DNA of 64,000 nt. It comes from Paraburkholderia sp. Ac-20340 (GTDB lineage Bacteria > Pseudomonadota > Gammaproteobacteria > Burkholderiales > Burkholderiaceae). Within the stretch, counting starts at the first letter, position 1, and every line of letters starts with the position of its first letter. The DNA lies in NCBI RefSeq assembly GCF_017104965.1, contig NZ_JAAGPR010000014.1, positions 62,001 through 126,000 on the forward strand. The letters are read 5' to 3'. Below are positions 33,708 to 41,932 of this stretch, one piece after another. The notes below the pieces were generated by a model. It did not search any database. It was not told where the DNA came from and was given only the letters and a program-made list of their open reading frames with translations. The position numbers and the translations under genes are program-made.

Positions 33708-36317
33708 TCAGTCGAGCGGCCAGTGCGCGCGGCTTGCAGCGCGCACTGCTTGCGCCGATTCGAGCGCAAGGATGTCGAACACGCGTTCGCGACATTGATT
33801 GAAGTCGAGATTGCGCACGCGCGCCTTGATCGTCGGCACGGAAACCGGATCGACCGACAACTCCGTGATGCCAAGGCCAACGAGCAGCGGCACCGCCAGC
33901 GGATCGCCCGCCAGCGCGCCGCACACGCCCACCCATTTGCCGTGCTTGCGCGCGCCCTCCACCGCTACGGCAATCAGGCGCAGCACGGCCGGATGCAGCC
34001 CGTCGGCCTGCGCCGCGAGATCGGGCTGGCAACGGTCCATCGCCAGCGTGTACTGCGTCAGATCGTTGGTACCGATCGAGAGGAAATCGGCATGGCGCGC
34101 CAGTTGATCGGCCAGCAGCGCGGCGGACGGCACTTCGATCATCACGCCCACTTCGATGCGGCCGGTGCGGCCCGCTTCCTTCGCGAAAGTATCGATACGT
34201 TCGCGCAGGCGGATCAGTTCGCCCACATCGGTGACCATCGGCAGCAGGATGCGCACCGCGCCGAGCGGCTCGACCGCGAGCAGGCCGCGCAACTGATCGT
34301 CGAGCAGATCGGGGCGCACCTGGGCGAGGCGTATACCGCGCAGGCCCAGCGCCGGGTTCGGCTCGGGCGGCAGCGTGAGGTAATCGACCTCCTTATCTGC
34401 GCCCACGTCGAGCGTGCGGATGATGGCCGTGCGACCGTTCAGCGCCTGCGCGATGGCCTGATAACTTTCGCGATGCTCGTCGACGCTCGGCGCGGCCTGG
34501 CGATGGATGAACATCAGCTCCGTGCGCAGCAGGCCCACGGCGTCCGCGCCGTTTTCCACGGCGGTGCGTGCGTCGTCGAGCGTGGCGATGTTCGCCGCGA
34601 CTTCGACGGCATGGCCGTCACGCGTGGCAGCGGCCTGCTGCGAGGTCAGACGGTTCGCTTCGCGCACGCCGGCGAGGCGTTGCTTCTCCGCGCGCGCACG
34701 TTCGATGTCCTGCGCGCTGGGTGCGTACAGCAGACGGCCCGCGCCCGCATCCACCACCACTTCCGTGCCTTCGGCGATCCGGTTCAGCGCATCGCCAAGC
34801 GCGACGATGGCCGGAATGCCCGCCTGACGCGCGATGATCGCCGCGTGCGAGGTCGCACCGCCGCGCGCCATCACGAGCGCGGTCACCCGCTTGCGATCGA
34901 GCGTGGCGAGATCCGAAGGCGTGAATTCATCGGCGGCCAGCACGGCTTCGTCGGGCAACTCGCGCGCGACGTTTGCATTCGCTGTGCCGTTGGTGAGCGC
35001 GAGCGCGCGCAGCACGCGCTTTTCCAGATCGCGCAGATCGGCGGCACGCTCCGCGAGCAGCGGATCGTCCACCTTGCCGAGCACGGCGATCTGCGCGCGG
35101 ATCGACTCGCGCCACGCAAAGCCCGCACTCTTGCCGAGGCTGATGAGATCGCGCGCCGCGTCGATCAAAGTGGGGTCTTCCAGCAACACGCGATGCATCT
35201 GGAAAATGCCCGCTTCGCCGATCGCCCCGCGCTGCGACGCCGCGCGCACGGAGGTGTCGAGTTCCGCGTCCACGGCGGCAACGGCTTTGTCGAGCAGACG
35301 GCTTTCTGCCGCTGACGGCCCGCTCGCGAGTTCCACCGGCGCGATATCGGCATCGTCCCAGCGCACCAGCTTGCCGACCGCCACGCCCGGCGCCGCGCAC
35401 ACGCCCGAGAGCGTGCCCGGCGCGGCGCTGGTTGCCGTAGGCGCAGTCGCAACGACCGCAGCCGGCGCCGGCGACAACGCACGCGCTGGCGCTTCACCGC
35501 CCTCGCCCGGCGCTGCGCGCAGCAATTCGTTGGCGACCGCATCGACGGCCTTCTGCGCCTCGCGGCCCATGCCGACGAGTTCGATCGTCGCGCCTTCGCC
35601 CGCGCCCAGACCCAGCAGGCCCACCACGCTTTCGATCGCCGCCTTGCGCTCGCCGAAGCGCACTTCCACGCGCGCCTCGATGCCGCGCACCGCTTCGCGC
35701 GCCCGCGCCGCCGGACGCGCATGCAGACCGCCCGCATGCGTGAGCGTGACGTTGCGGCGCACTTCGTCCATCACCAGATTCGCGCTGCCCGCCGCGCCCA
35801 CCGTGTGCGCCGCGCCGTCACGCGCGCGCAGCACCAGCAGCGGCGTCTTGCCCGCTTCCACATGGCCCGCGCCCGCGCGCTGGATCACTTCGAACGCATC
35901 GGAGTTCGCCACGGCGATCACCGAAACGAGGCTCGGCGCCTCGCACGCCACGACATCGAGATCGAATTCGATCAACAGGTCGCCGCGACGCACCTGTGCG
36001 CCCTGCTCGACCTTGGGCGCAAAACCCTTGCCGCCCAGCTCGACCGTATCGATGCCGATATGCACGAGCACCTGCGCGCCTTCGGCGGTCTCCAGCGTGA
36101 CCGCATGGCCGGTGCGCGCGAGATGCATGACGGTGCCGTCGCACGGCGACAGCAGCTTGCCCGCGAGCGGATCGATGCCGATACCGTCGCCGAACAGGCC
36201 TTCCGAGAACACCGGATCGGGCACCGCTGCGAGCGGCACGACCGGGCCGGTGAGCGGCGCGACCAGCGCGATGCTGCCCTCGCGCTGGCTCTGATCGGCG
36301 GAATTTTCCGGGTTCAT
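33708..36317 (-). CDS. nagF: PTS multiphosphoryl transfer protein EIIA-HPr-EI
   Basis: An 869-residue fusion delivering PEP-derived phosphate to NagE. EIIA-Glc type domain (about 20-160) with His86 in VLVHIGIDTVELGG; HPr domain (about 185-265) with His199 in GGLHARPAA and Ser230 in ESVVG, at HPr-like 31-residue spacing; linker rich in Ala/Pro; EI domain (about 315-869) with the active His491 in GGATSHAAII and the PEP-binding C half. The ATG at 36317 has an AGGAG 9 bp upstream; an in-frame ATG nine codons earlier is less well placed. Order nagR-nagA-SIS-nagF-nagE. Confidence 0.93.
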   Translation of the reverse strand: MNPENSADQSQREGSIALVAPLTGPVVPLAAVPDPVFSEGLFGDGIGIDPLAGKLLSPCDGTVMHLARTGHAVTLETAEGAQVLVHIGIDTVELGGKGFAPKVEQGAQVRRGDLLIEFDLDVVACEAPSLVSVIAVANSDAFEVIQRAGAGHVEAGKTPLLVLRARDGAAHTVGAAGSANLVMDEVRRNVTLTHAGGLHARPAARAREAVRGIEARVEVRFGERKAAIESVVGLLGLGAGEGATIELVGMGREAQKAVDAVANELLRAAPGEGGEAPARALSPAPAAVVATAPTATSAAPGTLSGVCAAPGVAVGKLVRWDDADIAPVELASGPSAAESRLLDKAVAAVDAELDTSVRAASQRGAIGEAGIFQMHRVLLEDPTLIDAARDLISLGKSAGFAWRESIRAQIAVLGKVDDPLLAERAADLRDLEKRVLRALALTNGTANANVARELPDEAVLAADEFTPSDLATLDRKRVTALVMARGGATSHAAIIARQAGIPAIVALGDALNRIAEGTEVVVDAGAGRLLYAPSAQDIERARAEKQRLAGVREANRLTSQQAAATRDGHAVEVAANIATLDDARTAVENGADAVGLLRTELMFIHRQAAPSVDEHRESYQAIAQALNGRTAIIRTLDVGADKEVDYLTLPPEPNPALGLRGIRLAQVRPDLLDDQLRGLLAVEPLGAVRILLPMVTDVGELIRLRERIDTFAKEAGRTGRIEVGVMIEVPSAALLADQLARHADFLSIGTNDLTQYTLAMDRCQPDLAAQADGLHPAVLRLIAVAVEGARKHGKWVGVCGALAGDPLAVPLLVGLGITELSVDPVSVPTIKARVRNLDFNQCRERVFDILALESAQAVRAASRAHWPLD

Positions 36318-36356
36318 CAGGCGAGACTCCTGGATGCGTTCCATCAGCTTTCCAAT

Positions 36357-37364
36357 CTAGTGGGTTTCGGTGACTTTGTTCAGGTAACGCGGCTCGTCCG
36401 GGTTGCGGCCGCGCGCGGCGGCGAGGCCCGCCGCCATCACGTAGAACGAAAGAATCGCGGCGATCGGATCGAGTGCCGCATCGGCGCTTTGCGCGAGCGG
36501 CAGCGTGGCGCCTTCGACGCCCTCGGGCGCAGCCAGCAGCACGCGCGCGCCGCGCTTTTGCATGTCGTGCGCGAGATCGACGAGACCCGCCTGCTCCGGC
36601 CCGCGCGGCGCGAACACCAGCAGCGGATAGTCGCGGCCGATCAGTTCCATCGGGCCGTGACGCACTTCGGCGCTGGAGAACGCTTCGGCCTGGATGCCTG
36701 AGGTTTCCTTGAGCTTGAGCGCCGCTTCCTGGGCGATGGCCAGACCCGCGCCACGGCCGATCACGATCATTTGTTTGACGTCGCGCAGTTCGTCGACGGC
36801 CTTCGACCAGTCGAGCGAGCCCGCGCGGTGAAGTGCATCGGGCAGTGCGCGCACGGCGTCGAGGAACGCCGCGTCGCGCTGCCAGAAGGCCACGAGTTGC
36901 GCGGACATCGCGAGCATCGCGATATAGCTCTTGGTGGCGGCCACGCTCAGTTCCGGCCCCGCCAGCAGCGGCAGTTCGGTGCCCGCGGCTTCGGCCAGCG
37001 GCGAATCGGCCACATTGACCATCGCCGCTGTCAGCGCGCCTGCGTCACGCAGCGCCTTGATGGTCGCGACGAGATCAGGACTCCTGCCTGATTGGGAGAA
37101 AGCAAGGGCAAACTGGCCGCTTACACGTAAGGGCGCCTGTTGCAGCGTGGCGATCGACATCGGCAGCGAAGCCACCGGCACGCCGAGGCGGCTCATGGTC
37201 AGCGCGGCGAAATAGCTCGCCGCGTGGTCGGAGCTGCCGCGCGCGACGGTGAGTGCGACGTGGCGCGGCGCAGCGTCGAGCGCAGCCGCGAGCGCCTCGA
37301 CGCGCGAGGTGTCCGCGAGCTGCGCGGCGACGACGCTGGCCGAGGCCAGCGCTTCTTTAAGCAT
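36357..37364 (-). CDS. SIS-domain sugar isomerase/deaminase (glucosamine-6-phosphate deaminase-like)
   Basis: A 335-residue protein with two SIS domains, as in the isomerase half of GlmS. The first SIS domain contains VARGSSDHAASYFAAL, the second GRGAGLAIAQEAALKLKETSGIQAEAFSSAEVRHGP, the family signature. No glutaminase domain is present. In such operons it replaces NagB, converting glucosamine 6-phosphate to fructose 6-phosphate and ammonia. The ATG at 37364 overlaps the nagA stop by 8 bp, suggesting coupling; an upstream in-frame ATG at 37391 would add nine residues. Confidence 0.85.
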   Translation of the reverse strand: MLKEALASASVVAAQLADTSRVEALAAALDAAPRHVALTVARGSSDHAASYFAALTMSRLGVPVASLPMSIATLQQAPLRVSGQFALAFSQSGRSPDLVATIKALRDAGALTAAMVNVADSPLAEAAGTELPLLAGPELSVAATKSYIAMLAMSAQLVAFWQRDAAFLDAVRALPDALHRAGSLDWSKAVDELRDVKQMIVIGRGAGLAIAQEAALKLKETSGIQAEAFSSAEVRHGPMELIGRDYPLLVFAPRGPEQAGLVDLAHDMQKRGARVLLAAPEGVEGATLPLAQSADAALDPIAAILSFYVMAAGLAAARGRNPDEPRYLNKVTETH

Positions 37365-38460
37365 ATTCGACAATCGATTCTCCTTCGACATAGGTCGCGG
37401 TGAGCGCGAGGTCGCGATCGAACACGTTGACATCGGCCCAGGCGCCGCGCTTGAGGCGGCCCCGATCTTCGATGCCGAGGTAGTCGGCCGCGTAGCGCGA
37501 CAGGCGTGCGGATACGTCCGCGATCGGCAAGCCGAGCGAGACGAGATTGCGCAACGCCTGGTCCATGGTGAGCGTGCTGCCGGCCAGCGTGCCGTCCGCA
37601 AGACGCACGCCGCCGAGGCATTTGGTGACGTGCTGGCTGCCGAGGCGGTATTCGCCGTCGGGCATGCCGGTCGCCGAGGTGCTGTCCGTCACCACGTAGA
37701 GGCGCGGAATCGCGCGCAGCGCGGCGCGGATCGCGCCCGGATGCACGTGCAGCAAGTCGGGAATGATTTCGGCGTATTCGGCATGCGCGAGCGCCGCGCC
37801 GACCACGCCGGGATTGCGGTGATGCAGCGGCGACATCGCGTTGAACAGGTGCGTGAAACCGCAGGCGCCGTGCTTGAGCGCGTTCACGGCGTCGTCGTAG
37901 GTCGCCAGCGTATGGCCGATCTGCACGCGCACGCCGCGCGCCGCCATCTCGCCGATGATCTCGATATGACCGGCGATTTCCGGCGCCACCGTGACCACGC
38001 GGATCGGCGCGATCGACAGGTACTTGAGCACTTCGTCGAGCACGGCGGAGACCGCCGCGTCGGGCTGCGCGCCCAGCTTGCCCGGGTTGATGTACGGCCC
38101 TTCCAGATGCACGCCCAGCACGCGCGCACCGCCCGCCGTGCGCGTGCGGGCGACATCGCCCAGACCCGCGACCACGTTCATCAGCTCCGCGCGCGGCGCG
38201 GTCATGGTGGTGGCGAGCAGGCTCGTGGTGCCGAAGCGCGCATGCGTGCGCGCGATGGTTTCGATGGCGTTGCCGGCTTCCATCACGTCGGCGCCACCGC
38301 CGCCATGCACGTGCAGGTCGATGAAGCCCGGCAGGATGTAGGGCGCGTCGTTCTTCGCCGGATCGGCGGCCTCGCCCTCGATCGACGTGATGCGTCCGTT
38401 CTCGAACGTCAGCGTGCCGTTGATCCAGCCATCAGGGGTGAGAATGTTTCCGCTCAGCAT
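37357..38460 (-). CDS. nagA: N-acetylglucosamine-6-phosphate deacetylase
   Basis: A 367-residue amidohydrolase. Metal-site motif PGFIDLHVHGGGGADV is near residue 52, with further ligands in GVHLEGPYI, IGHTLATYD and THLFNAM, and the catalytic Asp in VTDSTSATGMPDGEY. It makes glucosamine 6-phosphate from the imported GlcNAc 6-phosphate. ATG at 38460 is chosen; a GTG seven codons upstream is also in frame. Its 3' end overlaps the SIS gene. A 127-bp gap with a hairpin separates it from nagR. Confidence 0.94.
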   Translation of the reverse strand: MLSGNILTPDGWINGTLTFENGRITSIEGEAADPAKNDAPYILPGFIDLHVHGGGGADVMEAGNAIETIARTHARFGTTSLLATTMTAPRAELMNVVAGLGDVARTRTAGGARVLGVHLEGPYINPGKLGAQPDAAVSAVLDEVLKYLSIAPIRVVTVAPEIAGHIEIIGEMAARGVRVQIGHTLATYDDAVNALKHGACGFTHLFNAMSPLHHRNPGVVGAALAHAEYAEIIPDLLHVHPGAIRAALRAIPRLYVVTDSTSATGMPDGEYRLGSQHVTKCLGGVRLADGTLAGSTLTMDQALRNLVSLGLPIADVSARLSRYAADYLGIEDRGRLKRGAWADVNVFDRDLALTATYVEGESIVEYA

Positions 38461-38536
38461 GAGATTTTTCCGATATTGCACGCGGCGACGGCCTGCGCGC
38501 GGTCAGTCTTGACGGTGACGTGCATGAGAGAGTCAT

Positions 38537-38571
38537 GGCGCGCGCAGGTGTTCCCGCGCGCCGTATTTTTT
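38537..38571 (+). terminator. Terminator-like hairpin oriented against the nag operon
   Basis: GGCGCGCG and CGCGCGCC (38537-38544, 38555-38562) followed by GTATTTTTT on the plus strand. No plus-strand gene lies upstream, so it may end antisense transcripts, or simply form a hairpin in the nagR-nagA mRNA. Confidence 0.45.
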
Positions 38572-38587
38572 GCGAGATTCGGTACGG

Positions 38588-39322
38588 TCATTGGCGCAGC
38601 TCCGCCACGAAGTCGTAGTAGCCGTCGCGGCAGTAGGTGTCGGTCAGCTCGATGGCGTGCTGGTCGCGCGAGAAACCCACGCGCGTAATCACGAGCAGCG
38701 CCGCGCGCGGTTCCACGCCCATCAGTTCGGCGATCTCGCCGGTCGCGTTGACGGCGCGAAAGTGCTGCAGCGCGCGCACCACCGGCATCTCGCGCGCCTC
38801 CAGATACGCATAGAGCGAACCGTCGAAGCCCTGCGGGTCCGGCACGATCGACACCGGCAGCGCCGAGTGCTCCACCGCCATCACGATGCCGTCCGCGCGG
38901 CGCAGCCGCCGCAGACTCGACACCGACGCGCCCGGCGACAAGCCAAGCTGCACGATTTCCTCGCGATGCGCGGGCCGCACGCCGCGTTCGAGCCACACCG
39001 AATCCGCCGTGAAACCGCGCTGCTCCATCTTTTTCGTGAAGCCGGTCAGGCGCGAAAGCGGATCTTCCACGCGCGGCGTGATGAAGCTGCCCGCGCCGCG
39101 CGCGCGCCGGATCAGGCCCTGTTCGACCAGCAACTCGATCGCCTTGCGCGCAGTGATGCGCGATACGCCGATGGCGTCCGACAGCGTGCGCTCCGAAGGC
39201 AGCGCCTCCCCGGCCGACCAGACACCGCAATGAATGGCCGTGGCAAGGTTGCGCGCCAGCTGCAGATAGAGCGGCGTGACATTGCGCGCATCGGGCATCA
39301 GGGCAGACCAACGGGTTTCCAT
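38588..39322 (-). CDS. nagR: GntR/HutC-family transcriptional regulator of the nag operon
   Basis: A 244-residue regulator. The N-terminal winged helix (about 15-75: LPSERTLSDAIGVSRITARKAIELLVEQGLIRRARGAGSF) is followed by a UTRA ligand domain (about 95-240). NagR/DasR-type members bind GlcNAc-6-P or GlcN-6-P and release their operators. It is the first gene of the nag operon, downstream of a strong promoter (39401-39428), so it would be autoregulated. The symbol is assigned from context. Confidence 0.88.
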   Translation of the reverse strand: METRWSALMPDARNVTPLYLQLARNLATAIHCGVWSAGEALPSERTLSDAIGVSRITARKAIELLVEQGLIRRARGAGSFITPRVEDPLSRLTGFTKKMEQRGFTADSVWLERGVRPAHREEIVQLGLSPGASVSSLRRLRRADGIVMAVEHSALPVSIVPDPQGFDGSLYAYLEAREMPVVRALQHFRAVNATGEIAELMGVEPRAALLVITRVGFSRDQHAIELTDTYCRDGYYDFVAELRQ

Positions 39323-39721
39323 GGAACTCCGGCCAGCGGTTTGACGAATATCGTGGGGGTAAGGCTTCGATCAGATGCAACCTGCTTCAAAAGCGAGCCC
39401 ATTATATAACCACAATAATACCAGTCAACCTGCGCGACACTTATCGCCAACCAGAGATAAACTTATTTAAAATCAATAATTTGCACGAAACCATAAGGCG
39501 CCGGGAGGTGCCGCTTGAACATTGGGATTTTCCCTGGATTGGAGTCCAGTGGGCTCTTTTGTGGTGACCATAAAAGGGCCATTTGGGCTCTTTCAATCGC
39601 CCGACGGAATTCAGCGTTGGATCCAATATGTAGGTTCAGACAAAGAACGATATCGCGCGCCTCTGACATCCCATATAGTGATAGCTGACCTACATCAACG
39701 AACTGACCACGGGGCCCCAGT
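39323..39721. other. Low-GC intergenic stretch between nagR and the MarR gene
   Basis: About 400 bp of clearly lower GC than the flanks. It includes the nag promoter at 39401-39428, an A/T run near 39460-39485, and overlapping short reading frames on both strands (for example 39463-39774 minus and 39522-39797 plus) with codon use unlike the neighbours. I recognise no protein in them. It may be the relic of an inserted or deleted segment. Confidence 0.45.
39401..39428 (-). promoter_or_regulatory. nag operon promoter with possible operator
   Basis: On the minus strand TTGACT (39423-39428), a 16-bp spacer and a perfect TATAAT (39401-39406). The spacer contains two direct GGT(A/T)AT-like repeats that could be a NagR operator. 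It lies 79 bp upstream of nagR. Confidence 0.7.
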
Positions 39722-40159
39722 TTGTCGAATGATTCCGACACGAGACGGCGTGCAGAAGCCGTCCTGCAGTTCAACCGCTTTTACCGCACATTTTTAGGTG
39801 CGCAGCAGGATGACCAGCCTGCCTCGCCGTTTTCGCTGACCGAAATTCGCGTGCTACGCGAGCTCTACAGCGGCGGCACGCAGACCTCCGCCACGCTGGC
39901 GCGTATGCTCTCGCTCGATTCCGGCTATCTGAGCCGTATCCTCGCGAGCTTCGCGCGACGCCATCTGATCGCGCGCGCCGCCTCGCAGGCCGATGCGCGC
40001 CGCAGCTTCATCTATCTGACCGAAACGGGCCGGGAAACCTATGCGTCGCTCAAGAACGCAGCCATCGGCGGTCTGGCGGAACGGCTCGGCAAACTCTCGG
40101 CGGCCGAACAGGAAGAATTGATTGGCGCGATGCAGGTCGTGCAACGACTGCTCGGCTGA
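39722..40159 (+). CDS. MarR-family transcriptional regulator
   Basis: A 145-residue winged-helix protein: N-terminal dimerization helix (AVLQFNRFYRTFLGA), recognition helix region TQTSATLARMLSLDSGYLSRILASFARRHLI, and the wing AASQADARRSFIYLTETG. The sequence resembles the N-terminal half of the MarR-GNAT fusions common in this group, but it stops before any acetyltransferase domain. The only start in frame at the right place is TTG at 39722, so the exact N terminus is uncertain. It lies alone, divergent from nagR. Confidence 0.8.
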   Translation: MSNDSDTRRRAEAVLQFNRFYRTFLGAQQDDQPASPFSLTEIRVLRELYSGGTQTSATLARMLSLDSGYLSRILASFARRHLIARAASQADARRSFIYLTETGRETYASLKNAAIGGLAERLGKLSAAEQEELIGAMQVVQRLLG

Positions 40160-40160
40160 A

Positions 40161-40198
40161 AAAACAAAAAAGCCGCGCCATCGAAATGGCAGCGGCTT
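40161..40198. terminator. Terminator between the MarR gene and the MetQ-like gene
   Basis: AGCCGC-g-CCAT / ATGG-ca-GCGGCT with a CGAA loop. On the minus strand a long T run follows, making a strong terminator for the MetQ-like gene; on the plus strand the T tract is weak. Confidence 0.8.
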
Positions 40199-40252
40199 CT
40201 TCGCTTGCGGTACTGACTGTGCGCGGCACGCGGGCCGCGCACAGTCATACGC

Positions 40253-41065
40253 TTAGAACGACGGGACCATCGAGCCCTTGAATTCGTTCTTGATGAACTG
40301 GCGCACGTCTTCCGACTGGTACGCAGCAACCAGCTTCTTCACCCACGGCTTGTCCTTGTCCTGCGCGCGCACGGCGATCAGGTTGGCGTACGGGCTGTGG
40401 ATGTCTTCGATCGCGATCGCATCCTTGGTCGGCTGCAGGCCGGCTGCCAGCGCGTAGTTCGTGTTGATCACGGCGGCGTCCACGTCGCCCAGCGCGCGCG
40501 GCAGTTGCGCGGCGTCGAGTTCGACCAGCTTCACCTTCTTCGGATTCGACGCGACATCCAGCGGCGTAGCGTTGTTGCCGTTCACGCCCGCGCCAGCACG
40601 CAGCTTGATCAGACCCTTGCTTTGCAGCAGCAGCAGCGCGCGGTTTTCGTTCGACGGATCGTTCGGCACGGCGACCTTCGCGCCTTGCGCCAGGTCGTTG
40701 AGCGACTTCAGCTTCTTCGAGTACACGCCGATCGGCGAGATGTACGTGAGGCCGGCGTTGACGATCTTGTAGCCGCGCTGCTTGATCTGGCTGTCGAGGT
40801 ACGGGCCGGTCTGGAAGCTGTTCGCGTCGAGGTCGCCCGAATCGAGCGCCGCGTTCGGCTGCACGTAATCGTTGAACTCGATGACCTTGACGTTCAGGCC
40901 TTCGCGCTTCGCGACCTTCTGGACGACGGCCCACACCTGGGCGTCCGGGCCCGACACCGTGCCGACCTTGATGACCTGGTCGTCTGCGCGTGCGCCGAAG
41001 CTGGCTGCGAGCGTGGTGGCGGCGACGCCGGCGAGGAGTACTTTGATCAGATTTCTGCGCTGCAT
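40253..41065 (-). CDS. MetQ/NlpA-family ABC transporter substrate-binding protein
   Basis: A 270-residue periplasmic binding protein with a Sec signal (MQRRNLIKVLLAGVAATTLAASFGARA). The NlpA/MetQ core is clear: VKVIEFNDYVQPNAAL, GDLDANSFQTGPYLD, AVPNDPSNENRALLLL, and VDAAVINTNYALAAGL. Such proteins bind D/L-methionine or related amino acids for a MetNI importer. No lipobox Cys and no metN/metI are adjacent, so it is an orphan partner whose ABC components lie elsewhere. Ligand is not certain. Confidence 0.88.
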   Translation of the reverse strand: MQRRNLIKVLLAGVAATTLAASFGARADDQVIKVGTVSGPDAQVWAVVQKVAKREGLNVKVIEFNDYVQPNAALDSGDLDANSFQTGPYLDSQIKQRGYKIVNAGLTYISPIGVYSKKLKSLNDLAQGAKVAVPNDPSNENRALLLLQSKGLIKLRAGAGVNGNNATPLDVASNPKKVKLVELDAAQLPRALGDVDAAVINTNYALAAGLQPTKDAIAIEDIHSPYANLIAVRAQDKDKPWVKKLVAAYQSEDVRQFIKNEFKGSMVPSF

Positions 41066-41176
41066 GGAGATGGTAGTTCCGCTTGTTGCTTGTTTATTAC
41101 GTTATCGAGCCGCTGGGCCGCATTGTGTGCCGCCCGCGGCAGACATAAATGCTCTCATATGGCACCGGCCCCGCGA

Positions 41177-41202
41177 AATATAGAAATCGCATACTGGTAT
41201 GC
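41177..41202 (-). promoter_or_regulatory. Candidate promoter and operator of the MetQ-like gene
   Basis: TATATT on the minus strand (41177-41182) lies 112 bp before the gene, and the palindrome GCATACTGGTATGC (41189-41202) sits in the spacer and -35 area, a plausible repressor site. Confidence 0.4.
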
Positions 41203-41283
41203 CCGCGGGCTGGGCCGGCGCGCGCCAGTGTGGCGCATCGGGCTTTCAGGGAGCCTGCGAGCCCCTGAAATACCCGCTTGAAA

Positions 41284-41928
41284 TCAGTTGCCGTCGTTCG
41301 AGCCGAGCAGGATCTTGAGATCGTGCACCCAGGGCGTCACGCCCTGACCGTCGCGCGCGAACAGACGCAGCTTGCCGGTGGTGTCGAACACATAGCTCGC
41401 GGCGGTGTGATCCATCGTGTAACCGTCCGCGGTCTGGCCCGGCACCTTCGCGTAGTAGACGCGGAAATCCTTGGTCACCTGCTTGAGCTGCGCGTCGTCG
41501 GCCGGGCGCAGGGCGATGAAGGTGGGATTGAAGGCGCTCACGTACTGGCCGAGGATCTGCGGCGTATCGCGCTGCGGATCGACGCTCACGAAAATCACCT
41601 GCACGCGCTTTTCGGCATCGGGCCCCAGTTGCTGAAGCGCTTGCGACAGCTCGGCCATGGTGGTCGGGCAGACGTCCGGGCAATGCGTGTAGCCGAAGAA
41701 CAGCACGACCACCTTGCCCTTGAAATCCGCCATCGTGCGGGTTTTGCCGTTCGAATCCGGCAGCGAGAAGTTGTTGCCGAACTGCGTGTTGCCGGTGATG
41801 TCGAGATTCGAGAACGACGGCGGTTGCTGGCCGCAGCCTTCGAGGCCGAGCGTCGCGCCCAGCGCGCCCGCTGCGGCAAGCGCAACCACCGTGGCGCGCG
41901 CGAGGCGCGCAAGTGTGCGTCGGGTCAT
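41284..41928 (-). CDS. SCO1/SenC family copper chaperone
   Basis: A 214-residue thioredoxin-fold protein that delivers copper to, or keeps reduced, the CuA site of cytochrome oxidase subunit II. The N-terminal hydrophobic segment ends in a lipobox-like GLEGCGQQ, so it may be a lipoprotein. The copper ligands are Cys83 and Cys87 in THCPDVC and the distal His in YTMDHTAAS. It is the last gene of the aa3 oxidase cluster, 4 bp after ctaB. Confidence 0.93.
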   Translation of the reverse strand: MTRRTLARLARATVVALAAAGALGATLGLEGCGQQPPSFSNLDITGNTQFGNNFSLPDSNGKTRTMADFKGKVVVLFFGYTHCPDVCPTTMAELSQALQQLGPDAEKRVQVIFVSVDPQRDTPQILGQYVSAFNPTFIALRPADDAQLKQVTKDFRVYYAKVPGQTADGYTMDHTAASYVFDTTGKLRLFARDGQGVTPWVHDLKILLGSNDGN

Positions 41929-41932
41929 CGTC

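Noticed and set aside
39463..39774. Short frames on both strands in the low-GC patch
   Set aside because: Codon use and sequence give no support and the frames overlap each other, the nag promoter region or the MarR gene. Kept only as a compositional oddity.
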